Translations under genes and position numbers: made by a program
Assembly (NCBI GenBank): GCA_019459325.1
Contig: JAIBFA010000093.1
Coordinates: 1 to 38,211 of the forward strand
DNA length: 38,211 nt
From: Thiobacillus sp.
GTDB taxonomy: Bacteria; Pseudomonadota; Gammaproteobacteria; Burkholderiales; Thiobacillaceae
Direction: 5' to 3'
Part shown: positions 32,097 to 38,211 of the stretch, piece after piece
Layout of the letters: each line of letters opens with the position of its first letter
Numbering within the stretch: the first letter of the stretch is position 1
Notes under the pieces: generated by a model
The model's input: the letters and a program-made list of their open reading frames with translations, nothing else
The model's database searches: none
Told to the model about the DNA's origin: nothing

Positions 32097-32507
32097 TTAC
32101 ATGCCGTGGAACTCGGGTTCCCGGTCGAGCGCCGGCAGCAGGCCGGCGAGCAAAGCGACAGCCTCCGGCCCGCGGGCCTCTTCGACGCCATCCAGGCTGT
32201 CGTCATAGCTCAGGGCGTAGACGAGGCTACGCCCGCCAAGCAGGGGCGGACCGGTGAATACCCCCTGATGCAACTGTCTGAAATCGGTATGCCGGGGATC
32301 CACGCGGATGCGATCGGCCAAGGCGCACACTGCCGCAGCGTCGCCTTCCAGGTATTGGCAGAAACGCCAGCCGTCGAACACGAGCAGGCTGCTGATCCGC
32401 CGTGCCTTGTTTTGCGGGCGCGCAGCACGGACAATTTCGGCAACGCAGGCCGGCGAGGAATCCGCGGCGAGACGGCTCAGGTAGAGTAATTGGCAGCGTT
32501 CCGTCAC
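32097..32507 (-). CDS. BLUF-domain blue-light sensor protein
   Basis: A 136-residue stand-alone BLUF protein that would bind FAD and switch under blue light. The photochemical residues are present: Tyr9 in LLYLSRL, Asn33 in the RPQNKARRISSLLVF segment and Gln51 in FCQYLEGD. The later Trp/Met region of classical BLUF proteins is replaced (RSLVYALSYDD). No output domain is attached, so it must signal by contact with another protein. The start is GTG 32507, without an obvious ribosome-binding site. It is divergent from the Crp/Fnr regulator gene with only 46 bp between them. Confidence 0.86.
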   Translation of the reverse strand: MTERCQLLYLSRLAADSSPACVAEIVRAARPQNKARRISSLLVFDGWRFCQYLEGDAAAVCALADRIRVDPRHTDFRQLHQGVFTGPPLLGGRSLVYALSYDDSLDGVEEARGPEAVALLAGLLPALDREPEFHGM

Positions 32508-32553
32508 CGGCGTCTTTCAGAAGGAAGGCTCGCCAACATAGTCGCTTGCTAGA

Positions 32554-33321
32554 ATGGTCACAATGTCAAAAGACATAGCCGCCCTCATGAGCTCGCACAC
32601 ACCCTGCAGACGCTGCCCGTTACGCGACAACGGCGCGTTTTCCGCCAATACCGAAGCGGAAATCGACTTTATTCAGCAGATGAAGAAACGCCAGATCAAG
32701 TTCGATGCCGGCGGCGCCATCTTGCGCGAGGGCGACGACCGCAAGGAGCTCTACACCTTGCTGTCAGGCTGGGCGTTCCGCTACCGCTCGCTGAGCGACG
32801 GACGGCGTCAGATTTTCAATTTTCTCCTGCCCGGCGACTTCGTCGGCCTGCAGCATCAACTCGGCCAGTCCCATCCCCACGGGGTCGAAGCACTGACCGA
32901 GGCCACGCTATGCGTGTTTCCGTCCGAACGTTTATGGGATTTGTACCGCACCCATCCCGCCCTCGGTTTCGACATCACCTGGCTGAGCGCCAACGAGGAG
33001 CTGATCGTCGACGAGAACCTGCTGTCAGTGGGCCGGCGTTCGGCAGCCGAACGCATCGCGATGCTGTTGATCCATCTGTACAAGCGTGCCGAGCGTGTCG
33101 GCCTAGCCGGCCCGGACGGCCTGCACTTGCCGCTGACCCAGCAGCACATTGCCGATGCGCTCGGCCTCTCGCTCGTGCATACCAACAAGACGCTGAAACG
33201 TTTGCAGGCGGCCGGACTCTATACCCTGAACGAGGGCCGGCTGAAACTTGTCAACCCTGCCGCGATGGCGCGCCTGGCCGACTACTACGCGCTGCCGCTG
33301 CGCGCCCGCCCGCTGATCTGA
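32554..33321 (+). CDS. Crp/Fnr-family transcription regulator
   Basis: A 255-residue regulator. The cyclic-nucleotide-type sensor domain covers about 45-155 ([20 protein letters not shown], then [14 protein letters not shown]), a linking helix follows, then a winged helix with [32 protein letters not shown]. Cys18 and Cys21 (TPCRRCPLR) and Cys120 are present, but the four-Cys pattern of true FNR is not complete, so an oxygen-sensing cluster is uncertain. Start may be ATG 32554, 32563 or 32587; none has a strong ribosome-binding site. It is divergent from the BLUF gene and followed by copA. Confidence 0.9.
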   Translation: MVTMSKDIAALMSSHTPCRRCPLRDNGAFSANTEAEIDFIQQMKKRQIKFDAGGAILREGDDRKELYTLLSGWAFRYRSLSDGRRQIFNFLLPGDFVGLQHQLGQSHPHGVEALTEATLCVFPSERLWDLYRTHPALGFDITWLSANEELIVDENLLSVGRRSAAERIAMLLIHLYKRAERVGLAGPDGLHLPLTQQHIADALGLSLVHTNKTLKRLQAAGLYTLNEGRLKLVNPAAMARLADYYALPLRARPLI

Positions 33322-33338
33322 CTTCCGCACGATGGCGC

Positions 33339-33369
33339 TTGACCTTGCCATGCTGGCAAGGTTTATGGT
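33339..33369 (+). promoter_or_regulatory. CueR-type copper-responsive promoter of copA-cueR
   Basis: The -35 box TTGACC (33339-33344) and -10 box TATGGT (33364-33369) are separated by 19 bp, the long spacer typical of MerR-family promoters. A perfect palindrome, ACCTTGCCA-TGC-TGGCAAGGT (33342-33362), fills the spacer and matches known CueR operators. It lies 32 bp before the copA start. Confidence 0.92.
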
Positions 33370-33400
33370 GCACTCCTCCGCACCGATCAGGAGTACCGAC

Positions 33401-35776
33401 ATGACCCCCCCTTTATCCGTAGGCATCCAGGGCATGACCTGCGCCAGCTGCGCGGCACGGGTGGAAAAAGTGCTGAAGCAGCTGCCGGGCGTGACCGAAG
33501 CCACGGTGAATCTGGCGACCGAGATTGCGACGATTTCGGGTGAGACCGATGCCGCGTCGGTGCAGCGCGCCATCGAGAAAGCTGGCTTCAGCGTGCCGAC
33601 CGAATCCTTCACTTTCGACATCACCGGCATGACCTGCGCGAGCTGTTCGGCGCGGGTGGAAAAAGCCTTGAACAAGGTGCCCGGGGTGCTCGACGCCAGC
33701 GTGAATCTGGCCACCGAGCGGGCGACGGTCCAGGTGGCGCAAGGCACGTCGGCCGCCACGCTGATCGCCGCAGTGGCACGCGCCGGTTATGGCGCACAGT
33801 TACCGCTGCCCACGGGGGTATCCCCCGCCGCCCCGGCGCGCGCGCTGCCTGACTGGTGGCCGGTGGCGCTGGCGATGGCGCTGTCGCTGCCGTTGATCGT
33901 TCCCATGCTCGCCAATCTGTTTGGCGCGCACTTGATGCTGCCGGGCTGGCTGCAGCTGGCACTCGCAACGCCGGTGCAGTTCTGGCTCGGCGCACGCTTT
34001 TATCGTGCCGGCTGGAAGGCGCTGCGGGCCGGCAGCGGCAACATGGACCTGCTGGTGGCGGTCGGCACCAGCGCGGCGTATGGCCTCTCCGTCTATCTGC
34101 TGCTGACGCACGCCGACGCCATGCATCTGTATTTCGAAGCCTCGGCGGTGGTGATCAGCCTGGTGCTGCTCGGCAAGTGGCTGGAGGCGCGCGCCAAGCG
34201 CCAGACCACCGAAGCGATCCGCGCCCTGCAGGCGCTGCGGCCGACCAGCGCCCGCGTGCGCCTCGACGGCGTCGACCGCGACCTGCCGATCGAAGCGATC
34301 CGCGTCGGCGACCTGGTGGTGATCCGCCCCGGCGAGCGCGTGCCGGTGGACGGCGAAGTGATCGAAGGCGAAAGCCAGATCGACGAATCCATGCTCACCG
34401 GCGAATCGCTGCCGGTCGACAAGCAGCCGGGCGATGCGGTGACCGGCGGCGCGATCAACGCCCACGGCGTGCTGGTCGCGCGTACCACGGCGGTGGGGGG
34501 CGAGACCACGCTGGCGCGCATCATCCGCCTGGTGGAAAACGCGCAGGCCGCCAAGGCGCCCATTCAAAGATTGGTGGACAAGGTGAGCGCCGTGTTCGTG
34601 CCGGTGGTGATGGTGATTGCGCTGCTGACCTTCATCGCCTGGTGGGCGCTGGGCGGCGACGCCGAAGTGGCCATCCTCAACGCAGTGGCGGTGCTGGTGA
34701 TCGCCTGCCCGTGCGCACTCGGGCTCGCCACCCCCACCGCAATCATGGCGGGCACCGGCGTCGCCGCGCGCCACGGCATTTTGATCAAGGATGCCGAAGC
34801 ACTGGAACTCGCGCACAAGATCGGCACAGTGGTGTTCGACAAGACCGGCACCCTCACCGACGGCACGCCGCATGTGGCGGCCTGCGTCGCTGCAGACGGC
34901 AGCGACAGGAATGAGGTGTTGGCCATCGCTGCCGGACTGCAGGTGGGCAGCGAGCATCCGCTGGCGCGCGCAGTGCTCTCCGAAGCGGCCGCCGACAGCA
35001 TCACGCCGCGGCCCGCGCGCGCGCAGCAGGCGCTGCCGGGGCGTGGCATTGCCGGCGAGGTGGCAGGCGGGGTCTACTGGCTGGGCAATCGCCGTCTGAT
35101 GCAGGAAAACGACGTCGACACCGCTGCACTCGACGCCCGCGCCGCCGAACTGGAAGCCGCGGGCCGCACCGTGTCGTGGCTGGCGCGCGCCAGCGACCGC
35201 CGCGTGCTGGGGCTGCTGGCATTCGGCGACGCGATCAAGCCGAGTGCGGCACAGGCCGTGGCGAAACTCAGGACGCAGGGCATCGCCACCGTGATGCTGA
35301 CCGGCGACAACCGCGGCGCAGCCGAGGCCGCAGCCACCGCACTCGGCATCGACAGCGTGCTCGCCGAGGTGCTGCCGGCAGACAAGGCCACGCACGTCAG
35401 CCAGCTCAAGACCACGGGCAAGACCGTGGCGATGGTCGGCGACGGCATCAACGACGCCCCTGCGCTCGCCGCGGCCGACGTCGGCATCGCCATGAGTAGC
35501 GGCAGCGACGTCGCCATGCACACCGCCGGCATCACCCTGATGCGCGGCGACCCGGCACTGGTGGCCGACGCCATCGACATTTCCAAACGCACCTACGCCA
35601 AGATCCGCCAGAACCTGTTCTGGGCGTTTATCTACAACGTGGTCGGGATTCCGCTCGCCGCCGCAGGGCTGCTGAGCCCGGTGATCGCCGGCGCGGCGAT
35701 GGCCTTCTCCAGCGTGAGCGTGGTGACCAACGCGCTGACATTGAAACGTTGGCGCCCGGCGGGAGACAAGCAATGA
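33401..35776 (+). CDS. copA: Copper-exporting P1B-type ATPase
   Basis: Pumps Cu(I) out of the cytoplasm. The 791 residues hold two N-terminal HMA metal-binding domains, [13 protein letters not shown] (Cys14 and Cys17) and [13 protein letters not shown], then the transmembrane region, TGES in the actuator domain, the CPC metal site (Cys436-Pro-Cys438), DKTGTLT with phosphorylated Asp480, SEHPLARAV and [15 protein letters not shown] 8 bp upstream fixes ATG 33401; a longer frame from 33332 would run through the promoter. The gene overlaps cueR by 4 bp (ATGA). All catalytic motifs are intact. Confidence 0.97.
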   Translation: MTPPLSVGIQGMTCASCAARVEKVLKQLPGVTEATVNLATEIATISGETDAASVQRAIEKAGFSVPTESFTFDITGMTCASCSARVEKALNKVPGVLDASVNLATERATVQVAQGTSAATLIAAVARAGYGAQLPLPTGVSPAAPARALPDWWPVALAMALSLPLIVPMLANLFGAHLMLPGWLQLALATPVQFWLGARFYRAGWKALRAGSGNMDLLVAVGTSAAYGLSVYLLLTHADAMHLYFEASAVVISLVLLGKWLEARAKRQTTEAIRALQALRPTSARVRLDGVDRDLPIEAIRVGDLVVIRPGERVPVDGEVIEGESQIDESMLTGESLPVDKQPGDAVTGGAINAHGVLVARTTAVGGETTLARIIRLVENAQAAKAPIQRLVDKVSAVFVPVVMVIALLTFIAWWALGGDAEVAILNAVAVLVIACPCALGLATPTAIMAGTGVAARHGILIKDAEALELAHKIGTVVFDKTGTLTDGTPHVAACVAADGSDRNEVLAIAAGLQVGSEHPLARAVLSEAAADSITPRPARAQQALPGRGIAGEVAGGVYWLGNRRLMQENDVDTAALDARAAELEAAGRTVSWLARASDRRVLGLLAFGDAIKPSAAQAVAKLRTQGIATVMLTGDNRGAAEAAATALGIDSVLAEVLPADKATHVSQLKTTGKTVAMVGDGINDAPALAAADVGIAMSSGSDVAMHTAGITLMRGDPALVADAIDISKRTYAKIRQNLFWAFIYNVVGIPLAAAGLLSPVIAGAAMAFSSVSVVTNALTLKRWRPAGDKQ

Positions 35777-36174
35777 ACATCGGCGAAGTTGCCCGCGCCA
35801 GCGGCGTGTCGGCCAAAATGATCCGCCACTACGAAAGCATCGGCCTCATCCATGCCAGCCCGCGCACGCTGGCAGGCTACCGGCAATACCACCCGCGCGA
35901 CGTGCACCTGCTGCGTTTCATCCGCCGCGCGCGCGACCTCGGATTCTCGCTCGAGCAGATCCGCCAATTGCTGTCGCTGTGGGACGACCCCGAACGCGCC
36001 AGCGCCGACGTCAAACGCCTGGCCGAAGCGCACATCGCCGACCTCGACGCCCGCATCGCCGCGCTGAGCGAGATGCGTACCACCCTCGTCACGCTCGCCC
36101 GAGCCTGCCACGGCGACCACCGGCCCGACTGCCCCATCCTGCAAGGCCTGGCCATCGCGCCTCTTGCATCCTGA
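35773..36174 (+). CDS. cueR: Copper-responsive MerR-family regulator
   Basis: Activates copA when Cu(I) binds. The 133 residues begin with the MerR winged helix ([20 protein letters not shown], then ESIGLI) and a long dimer helix, and end with the metal loop [12 protein letters not shown]. Cys112 and Cys120 are spaced, and even numbered, exactly as in E. coli CueR. ATG 35773 overlaps the copA stop, so regulator and pump are translated together from the CueR-type promoter; in E. coli the two genes are separate. It converges with tonB, whose stop lies 8 bp away. Confidence 0.95.
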   Translation: MNIGEVARASGVSAKMIRHYESIGLIHASPRTLAGYRQYHPRDVHLLRFIRRARDLGFSLEQIRQLLSLWDDPERASADVKRLAEAHIADLDARIAALSEMRTTLVTLARACHGDHRPDCPILQGLAIAPLAS

Positions 36175-36181
36175 ATCTGTA

Positions 36182-36928
36182 CTAGCGCCGCCGCCCTTCC
36201 CAGTCGTATTCCACCTCGATCACGAACAGCTCACGCACGGGGCGGCCGTTTTTTTGCGCCGGGGCAAAAGGCACATCGCGAAGCTCCTCCAGCGACGACG
36301 CATCGTAAATCTCGGGCGGCGTCGCCGAGATAAATTCGATATCGCTGACGCGGCCGTCAGCTTCGATCTTGAGTCGCACGCGCACCTTGCCGGACAGCCG
36401 CTTGCGGTCGGCATCCGGCGGATATTTCGGATCGATTTTGCGCAGTGGACGCGCCTGCACGTCGACATCGCGCGCACTGTAATAGGTGAGATCGACCGAG
36501 CTGGTGATCGCCACGGCCGGCGCCGGGACGGGCTCAGCCGGGGGGCCTGGGGCAGGCTGCGGCTCGGCGGGCGGGCCTGCGGGCGACGGGGGGGCGTCAG
36601 GCGGCCCGGGGGCAGCAGGCGGCGCGACCACCGGCAGCGCTTCCGCTGTCTCGCTCGGCGCAAGCAGCGGAACCTCTTTCGGAGTTTCATCCGCTTCATC
36701 CACTTCGTCAGGCGCAAGGGGCGGCACGTCCACCGCAGAGGGTGCGGTGTGCGTCGGCACCAGCCGCGCCTCGATCACCGGCTCGCCCTGACTCGTCGCC
36801 GCAGGGGGCGCCACCTGCACCAGTGCAATCAGCGCCCCGTGCAGGCCCAGCGAAATCCACACTGCCGCCAGCGGCCGCCGCAGCCAGGGTGGAATCGTCG
36901 GTTCGTCGAAGGAGTCGTTCAATGGCAT
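36182..36928 (-). CDS. TonB-like energy transducer
   Basis: Transfers proton-motive force to outer-membrane receptors. The 248 residues show a single N-terminal anchor (about 18-42, LAAVWISLGLHGALIALVQV), a long Pro/Ala-rich periplasmic spacer (about 60-145, with APPAAPGPPDAPPSP) and a C-terminal TonB domain about 165-240 (DPKYPPDADRKRLSGKVRVR, then IEADGRVSDIEFISATPP and FAPAQKNGRPV). ExbB and ExbD are not next to it. The spacer is longer and more repetitive in Pro than in many TonBs. A specific receptor partner cannot be told. It is convergent with cueR and divergent from the following gene. Confidence 0.9.
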   Translation of the reverse strand: MPLNDSFDEPTIPPWLRRPLAAVWISLGLHGALIALVQVAPPAATSQGEPVIEARLVPTHTAPSAVDVPPLAPDEVDEADETPKEVPLLAPSETAEALPVVAPPAAPGPPDAPPSPAGPPAEPQPAPGPPAEPVPAPAVAITSSVDLTYYSARDVDVQARPLRKIDPKYPPDADRKRLSGKVRVRLKIEADGRVSDIEFISATPPEIYDASSLEELRDVPFAPAQKNGRPVRELFVIEVEYDWEGRRR

Positions 36929-37015
36929 GGGGGCCTGTCAGGGTACTTTTTGACTGCGCAGAAAACCGCGGGTGCTGGCCTAGAATGGGGGCCAGAAGAA
37001 CAAACGGAAAAGACC

Positions 37016-37810
37016 ATGAAAATACTCGCCATTGCGGGCGCCATCTTAGCATCGGCACTCAGCGCACCGGCCTTCGCCAACACCGTCGAGCTCAGCAAAA
37101 CCACCCTCAAGGCCGCCGACGGCTCGGACGTGCCGGTTGAAATCGCCACCCCCTCAGGCAAGGGGCCTTTCCCGCCGGTGCTGTTCATCCACGCCAAGCG
37201 CGGCTACGAAGGCGACGAACGCGCCCACGTGCGCGAGCTCGCCGCCCAGGGCTTTCTCGTCGTCGCCCCCGACTGGCAGAGCGGCCGCTTCATCGAGCGC
37301 TGGCCTTCGGCGCACAACCCCGAAACCGAGATGGACGTCGAGGCCGGGCTGGACTACCTGAAGGCCCTGCCCAACGCCTGCAAGCAGCCGGTCGGCATCG
37401 TCGGCCTGTCGCGCGGCCCGTACTACGCCATCCGGCTGGCCGCCAAGCGCGGCCCCGACATCGCCGCCATCGTCAGCTACTACGGCCACATGCAGAACCC
37501 CAACGCACCCGAACCCGACCAGTTGTTCCGCACCGCCCCCGAGATCACGCAGATCACCACGCCCGTGCTTTTCCTGATTGGAGATGCCGACTATGAACTG
37601 CGCCGCATGAACGGCGGCCGTGCGTTCTATGCGCTGTGGGAACGCGGCGTGCCGGTGGAATGGCAGGAATACCCGATGGCACGGCGCGCATTCGATTTCC
37701 GTCCCGACCAGACGCCGGAGGAGAAGATCGCTGCGCGGCATGCACGGGAGCGGGCGAAAAGCTGGCTGGCGAAGTGGATGAAGCTCACGCCGGAGATGAA
37801 GTGCAAGTGA
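37016..37810 (+). CDS. Secreted dienelactone hydrolase-like alpha/beta protein
   Basis: A 264-residue periplasmic alpha/beta-hydrolase-fold protein with a signal peptide (1-21, cleavage after AFA). FPPVLFIHAKRGYEGDE, the nucleophile elbow GLSRGPYYAI (Ser instead of the Cys of classical dienelactone hydrolase) and LIGDADYE (acid) are seen. The position of the catalytic His (usually in a GAxHGF motif) reads YPMARRAFDFR, so His is replaced by Arg; either a distant His serves or the protein is not a hydrolase. ATG 37016 is chosen because the signal peptide starts there; the preceding open frame back to 36164 is a shadow of tonB. Confidence 0.85.
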   Translation: MKILAIAGAILASALSAPAFANTVELSKTTLKAADGSDVPVEIATPSGKGPFPPVLFIHAKRGYEGDERAHVRELAAQGFLVVAPDWQSGRFIERWPSAHNPETEMDVEAGLDYLKALPNACKQPVGIVGLSRGPYYAIRLAAKRGPDIAAIVSYYGHMQNPNAPEPDQLFRTAPEITQITTPVLFLIGDADYELRRMNGGRAFYALWERGVPVEWQEYPMARRAFDFRPDQTPEEKIAARHARERAKSWLAKWMKLTPEMKCK

Positions 37811-37993
37811 CGGCTGAGTAGTTAAAGTGTTCGCGGTACTTGAGCCCGTTGGCCGGGGGTAGCCCGGTAGCTAGTTGCTCGGTTCCCTTGCTTGTCTCGC
37901 GCTGAGACTCACCTCGGGCGCGTCCTCACCCAAGTAAACGAACCGCCCCGTCATCACCGCCCTGGTTTTGACGTTCTTCCCCTTACAGACCCG

Positions 37994-38115
37994 CCGAAGA
38001 TCAAGTGTGTCGGGTGGATCAGCGGCAAAGGTGTTTGAGCCCCGCTCACAAATTAATTAACACTACAAAAGCGGGGCGAGTTCTTTGCCGCCCACCCGAC
38101 GCGCTTGATCTTCGG
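37994..38115. repeat. Inner 122-base imperfect hairpin
   Basis: Left and right arms pair in four blocks in order: CCGAAGATCAAG (37994-38005) with 38104-38115, CGGGTGG (38011-38017) with 38092-38098, GCGGCAAAG (38022-38030) with 38083-38091, and GCCCCGC (38039-38045) with 38071-38077. The AT-rich loop is TCACAAATTAATTAACACTA followed by CAAAA. Mispaired bases between blocks look like bulges, as in a folded RNA. Confidence 0.8.
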
Positions 38116-38151
38116 GAATTCGGGACTGTCGGGGTCGCCTTTTCTTTGGTT

Positions 38152-38179
38152 ACTTTCTTTTGGCGAGACAAAAGAAAGT
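38152..38179. repeat. Perfect 11-bp hairpin with GCGAGA loop
   Basis: ACTTTCTTTTG (38152-38162), loop GCGAGA, CAAAAGAAAGT (38169-38179). It lies inside the right part of the composite element, next to the outer right arm. I recall this A/T-rich hairpin as a frequent intergenic sequence in beta- and gammaproteobacteria but cannot verify it here. Confidence 0.8.
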
Positions 38180-38211
38180 GACTAGCCGCCGGGCTACCCC
38201 CGGCCAACGGT

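Larger units (their letters stand above)
37846..38210. repeat. Composite inverted-repeat element, outer arms
   Basis: The 30-base arm 37846-37875 (CCGTTGGCCGGGGGTAGCCC then GGTAGCTAGT) matches the reverse complement of 38181-38210 at 28 of 30 bases. The 365 bp enclosed hold two further hairpins (37994-38115 and 38152-38179) and no credible gene. The right arm reaches the window end, so the element may extend further. This layout fits a non-autonomous repeat or a structured RNA locus. Confidence 0.75.

Noticed and set aside
33332..33400. Longer copA start at 33332
   Set aside because: It would place the CueR-type promoter inside the coding region and lacks a ribosome-binding site, whereas ATG 33401 has AGGAG 8 bp upstream.
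36164..37810. A 548-codon frame fusing sequence antisense to tonB with the hydrolase-like protein
   Set aside because: The signal peptide and its ATG at 37016 mark the true start; the preceding part is antisense to tonB and low-complexity.
1..38211. tRNA, rRNA, transposase or integrase genes
   Set aside because: I looked for them and saw none that I could support by sequence; the island is not bounded by recognisable mobility genes inside the window.

Overview
The window is GC-rich, gene-dense DNA that looks like a sulfur-oxidising betaproteobacterium, most likely a Thiobacillus-like member of the Hydrogenophilales/Nitrosomonadales. The clues are a TsdB/TsdA thiosulfate dehydrogenase pair, a DsrC-like protein, an MtrB/PioB-type porin and the rpe-gph-trpE order. 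This placement is inference; the window has no rRNA or other phylogenetic marker.

Layout. 1-1.7 kb: 3' end of an MtrB/PioB-family outer-membrane porin. 1.7-4.8 kb (minus strand): rpe, gph, trpE, ending in a strong terminator, with the two internal junctions filled by related inverted repeats. 5-6.9 kb: apaG, a 30-residue membrane microprotein and mltA. 7.1-10.1 kb: a CHASE3-like sensor kinase convergent with two response regulators (a GacA/NarL type and a CheY type), preceded by two DUF1328 membrane microproteins. 10.5-13.7 kb: a yqjD-yqjE-yqjK-like set, a phospholipase-D/cardiolipin-synthase-like lipoprotein and a glycine-zipper stress protein. 13.9-19.1 kb: tsdB-tsdA, then a Ku-LigD end-joining operon. 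19.2-31.9 kb: a long run of envelope and oxidative-stress genes: hemerythrin, DUF421, a two-helix membrane protein, a flavodoxin-fold protein, CsbD-like, BON lipoprotein, AI-2E/PerM-type transporter, katE-sodB-dsrC-like operon, Cys-pair secreted proteins, a dihaem peroxidase-like cytochrome and a PRC-barrel protein. 32-36.2 kb: a BLUF light-sensor protein divergent from a Crp/Fnr regulator, then a copper operon copA-cueR with a textbook CueR-type promoter. 36.2-37.8 kb: tonB and a secreted dienelactone-hydrolase-like protein. 37.8-38.2 kb: a gene-free composite inverted-repeat element.

How it fits together. The middle 25 kb reads as a stress-defence island covering membrane protection, peroxide and superoxide removal, DNA end joining and thiosulfate electron disposal. 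The most interesting signal is an 18-bp dyad, roughly TGTMGG-N6-CCTACA, about 100-190 bp upstream of several of these genes (both DUF1328 genes, the yqj set, tsdBA, the Cys-pair protein and a small hydrophilic protein). Its geometry matches the known GacA/UvrY box (TGTAAG-N6-CTTACA), and a GacA-type regulator with a kinase is encoded within the same island. I propose, as inference, that this two-component system controls the island through the dyad.
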